A stretch of DNA of 64,000 bases from Acidobacteriota bacterium (GTDB lineage Bacteria > Acidobacteriota > Terriglobia > Acidiferrales > UBA7541), in the NCBI GenBank assembly GCA_013289695.1, contig JABCZK010000012.1, forward strand, positions 1 through 64,000, written 5' to 3'. Shown in pieces: positions 45,230 to 53,948 of this stretch. Made by a program: the position numbers and the translations under genes. Position 1 is the first letter of the stretch. Each line of letters opens with the position of its first letter. The notes beneath the pieces were generated by a model. That model was not told where the DNA came from. It searched no databases and saw only the letters and a list, made by a program, of their open reading frames with translations.

Positions 45230-48200
45230 ATGAACGAACCGGCTACTTCAGTCGAATCGCAACGAGCCACGAAGCCCGGATGGCAATTCGGCTTCTGGAG
45301 CCTCATCGTCACGCAATTCCAGAACGCCTTCAACGACAACGCCATAAAATTTCTCGTCATTTATCTGATCGTGGCGATGAACTTCCCGAAGGAACAACGG
45401 GATTTTCTCGTCCTCGTCGTCGGCGCGCTCTTCGCGCTTCCCTTCATATTCTTCTCGCTCACCGGCGGTTACTTCGCCGACCGTTACAGCAAACGTCAGG
45501 TCGTCATCGGCACCAAGCTGATGGAAATTTTCGTCATGGGCGTCACCATCCTGGGCCTGTGGCTGCAGAACCTGCCGCTGGAATGCGCCGCCGTATTCCT
45601 GATCAGCACGCAATCCGCGCTCTTCGGCCCGTCGAAATACGGCCTGCTGCCGGAAATCTTGCCCGACCGCCGCCTCTCCTGGGGTAACGGCATCATCGAG
45701 CTCGGCACGTTCATCGGAAGCATCGGCGCCGTAATGGCGGCCGGCTTTCTCGCCGAACACTATCGCAACCACGAAGCCATGGCCGGAGTTGTGCTGCTCG
45801 GATGCACGCTGCTGGGCCTCGCCACCAGTTTTGGGATCACGCACGTTCCCGCCGCCGACCCCGCGCGAAAATTCCGCTGGAATCCGTTTGGCGATCTGGC
45901 CAGGCAGCTTCGAACCATTCGCGCCGACCGGGTGCTCGGCTGGGCGGTCTTCGGCAACACCTATCTCTGGTTTCTTGCGGCGCTGCTGCAATTCACGATT
46001 GTCGTCTACGGACACGACGTTCTGCGCATTGACGACACCCGCATCAGCTATCTGCAAGCCGCAGTGGGAATTGGCATCGGCCTCGGCAGTTTCGCCGCAG
46101 GCTATCTCTCGGGCGGGAAAATTGAATACGGACTGATTCCACTGGGCGCCGTCGGCATGACCCTGTTCGGCGCGCTGCTCTATTTCGACCGCCCCGCCGA
46201 AGGGCTCGCCGGCTGGTTGCAGCTAGCCGCGTCGCACACGGGCATCCCGCTCGCCCAACACGTCGGCGCGTTCATTGTGGACATCGTGCGCCTGCGCATC
46301 CCCGATCTCTGGCTCCTCGGCTTCTTCGGCGGATTTTTCGCTGTGCCGCTCAATGCCCTGATCCAGCATCGCCCGCGTCCCGAGGAAAAAGGCGGCGTAA
46401 TCGCGGCAGCGAACCTGCTCTCGTTCGTCGGCGTGTTCCTCGCCGCCGGCGCGTATTTCTTTTTCTCTACCGTTCTGCATCAGACGCCCGCCGGCGTGTT
46501 CCTCGACGGCGCCGTCCTCACGCTCGTCACCACCGCCTATTCCATTTATCTTCTGCCCGACTCCCTCCTCCGCCTCGTGCTCTTCATGATCACTCATTCC
46601 ATCTATCGCATTCGCGTCGAAGGCCGCGACCACATTCCCGAATATGGCGGCGCCCTCTTCGTCTCCAATCACATGTCTCTGGTGGACGCGCTCCTCCTGC
46701 TCGCCTCCACGGATCGCCACATCCGCTTTCTCATGTTCAAGGACATCTACGACCAGCCGCACATCAAGCCCTTCGCGAAAATAATTCGCGCCATTCCCAT
46801 TTCCTCGCAGCTGCGCCCGCGCGACATGATCCATTCCCTGCGCGAAGCCAGCGACGCCATCCGCAACGGCGAAATCGTCTGCATCTTCGCCGAAGGCCAG
46901 ATCACCCGCATCGGCCAACTGCTGCCTTTCCGCCGCGGCATGGAACGGATAATGAAAAATGTGGACGCGCCTATCGTTCCAGTGAATCTAGACGGCGTCT
47001 GGGGCAGCATCTTCAGCTACGAACGCGGCCGTTTCCTCTGGAAGCTCCCGCGCAATGTCCCTTATCCCGTCACAGTAAGTTTCGGTGCGCCGATGCCTCC
47101 GAGCGCCACGGCCTTTGAAGTTCGTGAAGCGGTCCAGGAACTGCAAAGCGCCGCGTATCGCCATCACAAGAAGCGCATGAACACCCTGCCGCGCTCGCTG
47201 ATTCGCACCGCGCACCACTATCCGTTCCGCTTCGCGATGGGCGATAAGCGCCGCCCGCGCATGAAGTGGGGCAACGCCCTGCTCAGCTCGATTTTTCTTG
47301 CGCGCCGCCTCCGCCGCGTTTGGGCCGGCCAGGAAATGGTCGGCATTCTGCTGCCGCCGTCGGTCCCCGGCACGCTAGTGAATTTCGCGGCGTCGCTCAG
47401 CGGAAAAATTCCCGTGAATCTGAATTACACCGCGTCCAACGAAACGCTCGCTTCCTGCGCGCAGCAATGCAATTTGCAAACCGTCATCACCACCAAGCTC
47501 CTACTCGAAAAACTTCCGCTGCAAGTGCCCGGAAAACAAATCCTGCTCGAAGAAATCGCCGCCGCTCCGCGCCTCAGCGAAAAAATCGCCGCCCTGCTGC
47601 TCTGGTTTCTGCCCAGCAGGCTGCTCGAAGGCGCTCTCAGCGACGGAAAACCGCAATCGCTCGACGACCTCGCCACCATCATCTTTTCCAGCGGCAGCAC
47701 CGGCGAACCCAAGGGCGTGATGCTCACGCACCACAACATCATGTCCAACATTGACCAGATGGCGCAAACCTTCATGCTCGGCAAAGGCGACGTCCTACTC
47801 GGCGTCCTGCCCTTCTTCCATTCTTTCGGCTTCACCGTCACTCTCTGGCTGCCCGCCGTCCTGGGCGTCGGCGTCGCCTATCATCCCAGCCCGCTCGACC
47901 TCACCGCCGTCAGCGAACTGGTCCGCGATTACCAGGTCACTTTTCTGCTCGCGACGCCCACGTTGCTGCAGGCCTACACGCGCCGCTGCCTGCCCGAAGA
48001 TTTCGGCAGCCTGCAATTCGTGGTAGTTGGCGCGGAGAAATTGCCCGAGCCGCTCGCCGTCGCATTCGAGGATCGCTTCGGCATTCGTCCGCTGGAAGGT
48101 TACGGATGCACGGAATGTTCGCCGGTCGTCGCCGTCAACACGCGCGATTTCCGCGCCCCCGGATTCCGCCAGGTCGGCGCCAAACGCGGACGCATCGGCC

Positions 48201-48754
48201 ATCCCCTGCCAGGAGTCAGCGTGCGCATCATTGACCCCGAAACCCGCGAGCGTCGCGCAGTCGGCACGCCCGGCCTGCTCCTCGTTCGCGGCCCCAACGT
48301 GATGCTCGGTTATCTCGGCAAGCCCGAAAAAACCGCCGAAGTGCTGCAAGACGGCTGGTACACCACCGGCGACATCGCCGCCGAAGACGAAGACGGCTTC
48401 CTCACGATCACCGATCGCCTCAGCCGGTTCAGCAAAATCGGCGGCGAGATGGTCCCGCACATCAAGATCGAAGAAAAACTCCACGAGTTGGCCGAATCCG
48501 CGGAAAAGATTTTCGTAGTCACAGCCGTTCCCGACGGAAAAAAAGGCGAGCGCTTAGTAGTGCTGCATACGATGCCGCCCGACGCGCTAAAGCCAGTCCT
48601 GGAAAAGCTATCGAGTTCCGGCCTCCCCAATCTCTGGATCCCACGCGCCAACCAATTCTTCCATATCGACGAACTGCCCCACCTGGGCACCGGCAAACTA
48701 GACCTCCGCCGCATCCACGAAGTGGCGATAGAACGCTCCGGCGCAGCGGAATAA
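45230..48754 (+). CDS. three-part fusion: LplT-like MFS flippase, PlsC acyltransferase, acyl-ACP/CoA ligase
   Basis: 1174 residues. Residues 15-440 form a 12-TM major-facilitator domain like LplT (VTQFQNAFNDNAIKFLVIYL). Residues 455-650 form a PlsC-type acyltransferase with the HX4D motif NHMSLVD (His481, Asp486) and FAEGQITRIG. Residues 665-1165 form an AMP-dependent ligase (IIFSSGSTGEPKGVM near 820, GYGCTECSPVV, YTTGDIAAEDEDGF). In E. coli LplT and Aas are separate; together they bring lysophospholipid back across the inner membrane and re-acylate it. Here one polypeptide should do both. Confidence 0.92.
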   Translation: MNEPATSVESQRATKPGWQFGFWSLIVTQFQNAFNDNAIKFLVIYLIVAMNFPKEQRDFLVLVVGALFALPFIFFSLTGGYFADRYSKRQVVIGTKLMEIFVMGVTILGLWLQNLPLECAAVFLISTQSALFGPSKYGLLPEILPDRRLSWGNGIIELGTFIGSIGAVMAAGFLAEHYRNHEAMAGVVLLGCTLLGLATSFGITHVPAADPARKFRWNPFGDLARQLRTIRADRVLGWAVFGNTYLWFLAALLQFTIVVYGHDVLRIDDTRISYLQAAVGIGIGLGSFAAGYLSGGKIEYGLIPLGAVGMTLFGALLYFDRPAEGLAGWLQLAASHTGIPLAQHVGAFIVDIVRLRIPDLWLLGFFGGFFAVPLNALIQHRPRPEEKGGVIAAANLLSFVGVFLAAGAYFFFSTVLHQTPAGVFLDGAVLTLVTTAYSIYLLPDSLLRLVLFMITHSIYRIRVEGRDHIPEYGGALFVSNHMSLVDALLLLASTDRHIRFLMFKDIYDQPHIKPFAKIIRAIPISSQLRPRDMIHSLREASDAIRNGEIVCIFAEGQITRIGQLLPFRRGMERIMKNVDAPIVPVNLDGVWGSIFSYERGRFLWKLPRNVPYPVTVSFGAPMPPSATAFEVREAVQELQSAAYRHHKKRMNTLPRSLIRTAHHYPFRFAMGDKRRPRMKWGNALLSSIFLARRLRRVWAGQEMVGILLPPSVPGTLVNFAASLSGKIPVNLNYTASNETLASCAQQCNLQTVITTKLLLEKLPLQVPGKQILLEEIAAAPRLSEKIAALLLWFLPSRLLEGALSDGKPQSLDDLATIIFSSGSTGEPKGVMLTHHNIMSNIDQMAQTFMLGKGDVLLGVLPFFHSFGFTVTLWLPAVLGVGVAYHPSPLDLTAVSELVRDYQVTFLLATPTLLQAYTRRCLPEDFGSLQFVVVGAEKLPEPLAVAFEDRFGIRPLEGYGCTECSPVVAVNTRDFRAPGFRQVGAKRGRIGHPLPGVSVRIIDPETRERRAVGTPGLLLVRGPNVMLGYLGKPEKTAEVLQDGWYTTGDIAAEDEDGFLTITDRLSRFSKIGGEMVPHIKIEEKLHELAESAEKIFVVTAVPDGKKGERLVVLHTMPPDALKPVLEKLSSSGLPNLWIPRANQFFHIDELPHLGTGKLDLRRIHEVAIERSGAAE

Positions 48755-49424
48755 CCCGAGCCGAATATGGAGTGCGGCGGCTCGCCACCGCTTTCGTAGA
48801 AGCGCAAAGTCCGGCGCGAAAACGCCTTAGGCGAGGCTTGCCTCGCCCGCCATCCCTGGGAACGTCATTCTCCTGAATGGCGCCTTGCGGCCCCGACGCC
48901 CCCGATCCGTGATCGCCATTTTGGCGTTCACGACCCGCAATTCGCATCCAGCGCCGTAGGTGCTACTCTGCGCACCAGACACCCATTTCTCACAACTTTC
49001 GCATTTCAACCCGGCGCAAAAACCATTCGCCATAAATTTTTCGCCATTCCACGCTTTGCCGTTGCCTTCCCCTCACTCCTCGCGTAAATTTGCGCAACTG
49101 GAGAAAAACACAGCATGACCATACGCCAATACAATTCGCAGTTAGGGCCAGCGCCCAAGACGCGCCGCCGGGATTGTGGCCGTATGTTCAGCAATCCCTC
49201 ACGGTAAGTCCCCGTAGCTCTCAATTGCGTGCAAATTAACTAGAACCATCGGCCGGCGAATCTCCCGGTTCCGTCAACTCGTGTTCGCGCACTCGCAGCG
49301 CGCTTTTGGCGCGGTGCAGCAATCGTTTCGCACCGCGCGCGTTCGTACATGTGTGTCTGCGCAGGCGCCAGCGATCCGAATTTTCGAAGCGGCGAAACCT
49401 CCGCTTCTAGAAAGGAGTAATCAT
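48755..49424. other. 670-bp intergenic region
   Basis: It begins with the short family-B repeat (48769-48865). A 30-codon open frame at 49115-49207 (MTIRQYNSQLGPAPK...) has GGAG 11 bases upstream and is too weak to call. A perfect 9-bp hairpin, GCGCGGTGC (49309-49317) / GCACCGCGC (49330-49338), lies about 90 bases before the next gene and may be in its leader. Nothing else is supported. Confidence 0.5.
48769..48865. repeat. dispersed repeat (family B), short copy
   Basis: 97 bp aligned to 36919-37052: GGAGTGCGGCGGCT, CCGCTTTCG, a GTCCGGC core, the perfect hairpin GGCGAGGC-TT-GCCTCGCC, and AACGT at the end. It lacks the internal hairpin segment of the long copy. It starts 15 bp after the fusion-gene stop. 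Confidence 0.7.
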
Positions 49425-49751
49425 ATGAGCGTTTACATCAAAAAAGGCACGCCGATGCACGGTCCATCGCTTTGCGAAACCTGCACGCGCGCTCAGATCG
49501 TGCAGGGCTATCGCGAAAGCGAGTCTTTCGTGCTTTGCAAAGCGACGTATGCGGAGCCCATTCGCATCACCTTCGCGGTGCGCGAATGTTCCTGCTACAT
49601 CAACAAAATCAGCAACACGCTCGAAGAGATGGAGCGCATTGCTTGGACCTTGGCGCCGCGCGGCTCGAAACGCCAGGCAGGTTTCGTAGCTCCCGCCGAC
49701 TTGAAGGAAGGCGACCGGGAAATCGAGCTCGTTCTGAACGACGAGGCGTAG
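49425..49751 (+). CDS. small Cys-containing protein, unknown function
   Basis: 108 residues from ATG 49425, with an excellent AAAGGAG nine bases upstream. Cysteines occur in LCETCTRAQ, VLCKATY and RECSCYINK, a pattern that could hold a zinc or a disulfide-linked fold. The C-terminal half is polar (LKEGDREIELVL). I recognise no family. It is preceded by a 5' hairpin and followed at once by a 135-bp long imperfect hairpin. Confidence 0.7.
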   Translation: MSVYIKKGTPMHGPSLCETCTRAQIVQGYRESESFVLCKATYAEPIRITFAVRECSCYINKISNTLEEMERIAWTLAPRGSKRQAGFVAPADLKEGDREIELVLNDEA

Positions 49752-49886
49752 CACGGACCACCAGCCGCAGCGTGAATGCAGCGGCGCGGAAATTGCAATT
49801 GAGGACGCGGTGTGTTCTCCGCCCCTCGAATTCCAGGCAGATAATTTCCGCGCCGCGGCTGCCGCACGCCAAGCCAGTGGTCCGTG
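49752..49886. repeat. 135-bp long imperfect inverted repeat
   Basis: Outer arms CACGGACCAC (49752-49761) and GTGGTCCGTG (49877-49886) are perfect. Middle arms GGCGCGGAAATT (49783-49794) and AATTTCCGCGCC (49843-49854) are perfect. Inner arms GAGGACGCGG and CCGCCCCTC also pair. The whole unit can fold into one rod directly after the stop codon of the Cys-containing protein. Confidence 0.8.
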
Positions 49887-49978
49887 AATCTACGTGACGC
49901 TCACACGTGAGGCCGTCACGCGCCGTGAGATTTGCAGTACAATCCAGATTTCCGGGCGCGCGGTGTCAGGGGAACGAA

Positions 49979-50548
49979 ATGTTCAGAAGCCAAAAATATT
50001 TTCTCGCAGTTCTTGCGTTCGTCACCCTTGCGGCCCACCTCGCCTACGCGCAGGACAAAACAAAAGACCCGAAGGTCGTGTTCGACCTGGAAAAGCCCTC
50101 GCCAGCCAACGACTCAAGCGCGAAAAATCCTGCCGGCGCTAACGATGCGCCGCGTTCCTCCACCGTGCCGCCGTTTGGCAAGGCCTGCAGCGCATTCGGC
50201 GCGGCGAAAGACGGCTACCGCAATCTGGACAGCCCTTATTCCATCTCGGAATTGTTCGGCGCGCCCATCGAGGTCATTACCATCCGTCGTGCGGGCCCCG
50301 GCCAGGAAAAACCCGACCGCGAAGAACTCCGCAAGCACATCTTCACCGTGCTGAACGCACAAACCGTGGAAGTTTCACGCTATGCCGACTGGGACGAATG
50401 GGTGCCGCAAGGCATCGTCGCCACCATCCAGTTCTACGATCACACCAAAGGCGTCCTGGAAGAATCCGCCGGCCACGTCTGCTTCTCCGACTACTCCGGC
50501 ACAGTCTGGTGGCTAAGAATTCCCGTCACCACCAAACCTCAGCCCTAA
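49979..50548 (+). CDS. exported protein of unknown function
   Basis: 189 residues from ATG 49979, with GGGGAACG upstream. A signal peptide (about residues 1-24) ends AYA. A disordered segment to about residue 65 is followed by a folded part: KACSAFGAAKDGYRNLDSPYSISELFG, EVSRYADWDEWVPQGIVATIQF and HVCFSDYSGTVWWLRIP. The two Cys may form a disulfide. I recognise no family. It is convergent with the mla operon and overlaps mlaD's stop by 4 bases. Confidence 0.65.
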   Translation: MFRSQKYFLAVLAFVTLAAHLAYAQDKTKDPKVVFDLEKPSPANDSSAKNPAGANDAPRSSTVPPFGKACSAFGAAKDGYRNLDSPYSISELFGAPIEVITIRRAGPGQEKPDREELRKHIFTVLNAQTVEVSRYADWDEWVPQGIVATIQFYDHTKGVLEESAGHVCFSDYSGTVWWLRIPVTTKPQP

Positions 50549-51618
50549 AACACCGCCAGCTTCACGTGCAAGAACTTCTTCGGATCCTTGCGAAAATCTC
50601 CGATCAGCAAACGCAAATCGCCAGTCATCCCCGTGAGATTGTCGTACAAATTGGGATCGGTAAATAATTTCCCTGCAGTCCCCTCATTGGCGTTCAACTT
50701 CGCCGAAGCGTCGCGCACCTGCGCCGAAGCATCGCGCAAATTGTTGTAAAGCGCCTCGTCCGTGGCAAATTTGCCCAGCGAACCCTTCCCCGCGCGCACA
50801 TCACTCAAAACCGCATTCCCATTATCCAAAAATCCTTTCGCGCTGTTGTACACCGCCGGATCGTAAATCAATTTCCCCGCCGTTCCCTTCTGGTCCTTCA
50901 CCGCGCCGATCACATCATTAACATTGTCCACCGTCGTGTTCACCTTCGTGTAGAGCTCATCCGAAGTAATGAATTTCCCCGCCGTCCCCTTGCCCTCCTG
51001 AATCGAGCCGACCATCGAGTTCAACCGCGCCACCGTAGCGTTCACATTGTTGTATAGCGCGGGATCTGTGATCAGCTTTCCCACTGTACCCTGCCCCTCT
51101 TTCACCTGCTCCACGATCCCGCGCAGTTCGCCGGACACCGTGTTCAACGTCACCAGCAAATCCGTGCCGCGCTCGACCATCGCCGTCATCGCCACCGCCG
51201 GCGCGCCGGGAACCGTGCTGTTCGGCTGCATGGGTGCACCGGTCAATCCGCGCTTGATCGTCACATAACGATCACCGAGCAATCCTTCGGTCACCAGGCT
51301 GGCGGTCGAATCCGTCCGCACATCGGACATGAATTTCTTGTCAATGCGCAAGACCAGCTGGATGCTCTGCGTGCGGTCCGTCGGACGAGGGTTCAGCGCG
51401 ACGTTCTCCACGTTCCCGATCGCCACGCCGTCCAGGCGCACCGGCGCCCCCTTGCTCACACCCTCCACCTCCGGCAGATAGGTATACAGGCGATACTTCG
51501 GTCCCAAAATCCCCGCGCCCGTTATATAGAAGATCGCCACCGCCAGAATGAACAGCCCCACCAGCACGAAAAGTCCTACGCGCAGCTCCGTCCACGTCAG
51601 TTGCTTGCGTTGCGCCAT
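50545..51618 (-). CDS. MlaD/MCE-domain lipid-transport protein
   Basis: 357 residues from ATG 51618, with GAGGAGGC upstream. One N-terminal TM helix (about residues 12-35) is followed by an MCE domain (LYTYLPEVEGVSKGAPVRLDGVAIG). The rest contains five copies of a roughly 40-residue repeat centred on GTxGKLITDPALYNN (for example GTVGKLITDPALYNN, GTAGKLIYDPAVYNS, GTAGKLFTDPNLYDN). MlaD-like proteins form periplasmic rings for phospholipid transfer. The repeats probably build a long helical extension. It is the last gene of the mlaE-F-D operon. Confidence 0.9.
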   Translation of the reverse strand: MAQRKQLTWTELRVGLFVLVGLFILAVAIFYITGAGILGPKYRLYTYLPEVEGVSKGAPVRLDGVAIGNVENVALNPRPTDRTQSIQLVLRIDKKFMSDVRTDSTASLVTEGLLGDRYVTIKRGLTGAPMQPNSTVPGAPAVAMTAMVERGTDLLVTLNTVSGELRGIVEQVKEGQGTVGKLITDPALYNNVNATVARLNSMVGSIQEGKGTAGKFITSDELYTKVNTTVDNVNDVIGAVKDQKGTAGKLIYDPAVYNSAKGFLDNGNAVLSDVRAGKGSLGKFATDEALYNNLRDASAQVRDASAKLNANEGTAGKLFTDPNLYDNLTGMTGDLRLLIGDFRKDPKKFLHVKLAVF

Positions 51619-51652
51619 GGCCTTGCCTCCTCAGTGAATGCGAATGGCGATC

Positions 51653-52618
51653 TCATTCCGCCGAAGCCAGAAACTTCTTCAGATATTCGTCCTTGGTGCT
51701 CAGCAATTCGTCCGCTGGCGCCTCAAAATATATTTTGCCGTCGCGTATTACCAGCACGTTGGTCGGCTGCGCTTCGTTCCGCTCTTTGCCGCCCTCCGCC
51801 GCCTTCTCACGTTCGGCCAGGGATTGCGCCAGGCCGGATTTGCCATTGCCGGCGAGCGGTACCACCCGGCCGCTGCCCTTATCGAAACGGAAATTCGCCA
51901 GCCCGAAAGCGTCTTGCACGCGATGCGTCGCCAGCAGCGCGGTCACGTCCTGCAAATCGCGTCCGCGCAGGATCAGCGTGATAATCGTCTGCGAAGTTAC
52001 CGGATCCAGCCCCGCCGTCGGCGAATCGTACAGCACCACCGGCGGACGATCCACCAGCGCGCGCGCAATCGAAACCCGCCGGCGCATGCCGCCGGAAAGG
52101 TCCGCGGGATATTTCTCGAGCGCCTCCTCCATCTCCACGAAGCGCAACGCCTCGCGCACCCGCTCCTCAATCTCCGTCTCGTCCACCGCTTCCTCGCGCA
52201 GGCGGAAAGAAACATTCTCGGAAACGGTCATGGAATCAAACAGCGCGCCTTCCTGGAACACGAATCCAACGGACCGCCGAAAATTCAGCAGTTCCTTCTC
52301 CGGCATGTCGCTCACGTCGTGGCCCATCACCAGCACGTGTCCGGAGTCGGGTTGGATCAATCCGGCCGCCAGCTTCATGATCAGGGTTTTGCCCATACCG
52401 GTTTCACCCAGCAGCACTTTGGTTTCGCCGTGCGCCACGTCCAGAGAAATGCCCTGCAGAACTTCGCGATCGCCAAATCCCAGGTGCACATCGCGGAGGG
52501 ATATGAGCGCCTCGCCCGGCACGCTCTGCATTTCCCGCTGCGCCATTTCGCGCGACAACGGGCGCACCGTGTTTGCAACATTTCGGGAGGAGCCGAACGG
52601 CGGAACGTCGCGCGTCAT
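51653..52618 (-). CDS. MlaF-type ABC ATPase
   Basis: 321 residues. ATPase motifs: Walker A LLGETGMGKTLIMKL, Q-loop VGFVFQEGALFDS, signature DLSGGMRRRVSIARAL, Walker B VVLYDSPTAGLDP, and H-switch LLATHRV. FQEGALFDSMTV and the DLSGGM form are typical of MlaF/Mkl proteins. The last 75 residues include a charged linker. The start could be an internal ATG around residue 25-30. It energises the MlaE permease. Confidence 0.9.
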   Translation of the reverse strand: MTRDVPPFGSSRNVANTVRPLSREMAQREMQSVPGEALISLRDVHLGFGDREVLQGISLDVAHGETKVLLGETGMGKTLIMKLAAGLIQPDSGHVLVMGHDVSDMPEKELLNFRRSVGFVFQEGALFDSMTVSENVSFRLREEAVDETEIEERVREALRFVEMEEALEKYPADLSGGMRRRVSIARALVDRPPVVLYDSPTAGLDPVTSQTIITLILRGRDLQDVTALLATHRVQDAFGLANFRFDKGSGRVVPLAGNGKSGLAQSLAEREKAAEGGKERNEAQPTNVLVIRDGKIYFEAPADELLSTKDEYLKKFLASAE

Positions 52619-52694
52619 GCGTCCGATTATAGATGGAAACTCGTGGATTCCAGCGGAGAGTTCCGCGCAAATTCACGCAGCAGACGCGACCACA

Positions 52695-53495
52695 CTACCG
52701 GAAGAGATACAGCAGCAACCGCGACAGGAAGAAATCCACCACCAGCGCGCACACGGACGAAATAACCACGGCGGTCGTCGTCGCGCGCCCCACGCCCTGT
52801 GTCCCGCCGCGCACGCGCAATCCGCAATAGCATCCCACGGTCGCGATGATCAGCCCGAACGCGATTGGCTTCGCGAGGCCCTGCACCACGTCGCCAATGT
52901 CCAGCGAATTGATCGCGCGCGTCCAGAACTGCACCGCTCCCAATCGCAACGTGCTGTAGGCGACCAAAAATCCGCCGCACAATCCCACAAAATCAAAAAC
53001 CACGGTAAGCAGCGGCACCATCAGCACTGTCGCGATCACCCGCGGCATCATCAACTTCCGCACCGGGTCAGTGCCCAGCGCGCGCATCGCGTCCACCTGC
53101 TCGGTCACCACCATCGAACCAAGTTCCGAGGCAATACCCGATGCATTGCGTCCCGCCACCAGCAGCGCCGTAACCGCCGGACCCAGCTCGCGCACCAACG
53201 CCAGCGACACAGCGTCTCCCGTCAGCGCCGTTGACCCGAACCGTTGGAACTGCGCCGCCGTTTGCAACACCAGTACGCCGCCGATGGACACTCCGGCGAC
53301 AATGATGATGGGCAGCGAGCCCACGCCGATGATGTCCATCTGTTCCAATGTATCGAGGAAGTAGTAAGGCGGCGAGAACATGCACTTTAGCGACTGCACC
53401 GTCAGCAGCGTGTAATCCTGCACAGCCGCGACCTGGCGCTTCAATACTTCGCTGAGAACCGCGGGGAGCGATGAGGTGGTGCTGGCTTCGGGCAT
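52695..53495 (-). CDS. MlaE-type permease
   Basis: 266 residues with about five TM helices. The family pattern is clear: DIIGVGSLPIIIVAGVSIGGVLVLQ, RELGPAVTALLVAGRNASGIASELGSM, and EQVDAMRALGTDPVRKLMMPRV. It forms the membrane core of a phospholipid transporter between inner and outer membrane. It is the first gene of the operon. No mlaC or mlaB gene is adjacent, so the periplasmic carrier would be encoded elsewhere or replaced by the extended MlaD. Confidence 0.92.
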   Translation of the reverse strand: MPEASTTSSLPAVLSEVLKRQVAAVQDYTLLTVQSLKCMFSPPYYFLDTLEQMDIIGVGSLPIIIVAGVSIGGVLVLQTAAQFQRFGSTALTGDAVSLALVRELGPAVTALLVAGRNASGIASELGSMVVTEQVDAMRALGTDPVRKLMMPRVIATVLMVPLLTVVFDFVGLCGGFLVAYSTLRLGAVQFWTRAINSLDIGDVVQGLAKPIAFGLIIATVGCYCGLRVRGGTQGVGRATTTAVVISSVCALVVDFFLSRLLLYLFR

Positions 53496-53948
53496 TTTGG
53501 CGACGCGTGGCGAGCGGAATGCGCCGCTTGCGCCGAGTCCCCGGAAGCGTAACGGCTGATCCGCGCCGCGTCAAGCACGCATCCGCGCCACAATTCGTCC
53601 ATTGCGCCGGAACTTCGTCTTTGACTCTTTGAATCGCCCCACAGGGCGATTCATCCTGAGATCCCGCTGCGCGGGATCGAAGGGTAATGGCCGTCCCGCC
53701 TCGCGGGATGGGCGCCTTTGACTTTGGTAGTGCCGGATTCTCCTGATATGCCGCCGCTGGCGGCATGGAAGGGCGTCCCGCCGGCTCCTTTGCTTTTGAA
53801 CTTGTCCCGGCCAGTCTCGCAAAACGGGACCGGGCGGCCGTTGCTTTGACATTGCAACGCCGTTGTTTTCGCGTCGCCGCGCCTTTACGCGCGTGGAAGC
53901 GTCCGGTAGAATCTGTCATTCGTGCCTGCACGCGAGGTCCGACCCGAT
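53496..53948. other. 453-bp intergenic region rich in short hairpins
   Basis: This is the divergent gap between mlaE and aroC. It holds four perfect hairpins within 53631-53766 and four CTTTG-type phrases (see next entry). I see no gene in it; open frames here mirror the repeats. Confidence 0.6.
53619..53860. repeat. cluster of four perfect hairpins with a recurring TTTGACTTTG-like phrase
   Basis: Hairpins: GAATCGCCC (53631-53639) / GGGCGATTC (53644-53652); GATCCCGC (53660-53667) / GCGGGATC (53671-53678); TCCCGC (53694-53699) / GCGGGA (53703-53708); ATGCCGCC (53748-53755) / GGCGGCAT (53759-53766). Between them a phrase recurs four times in variant form: CTTTGACTCTTTGAA, CTTTGACTTTGGTA, CTTTGCTTTTGAAC, CTTTGACATTGCAAC. 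Confidence 0.75.

Noticed and set aside
49115-49207. 30-codon open frame
   Set aside because: The ribosome site is 11 bases away and there is no other support; too short to call without conservation.
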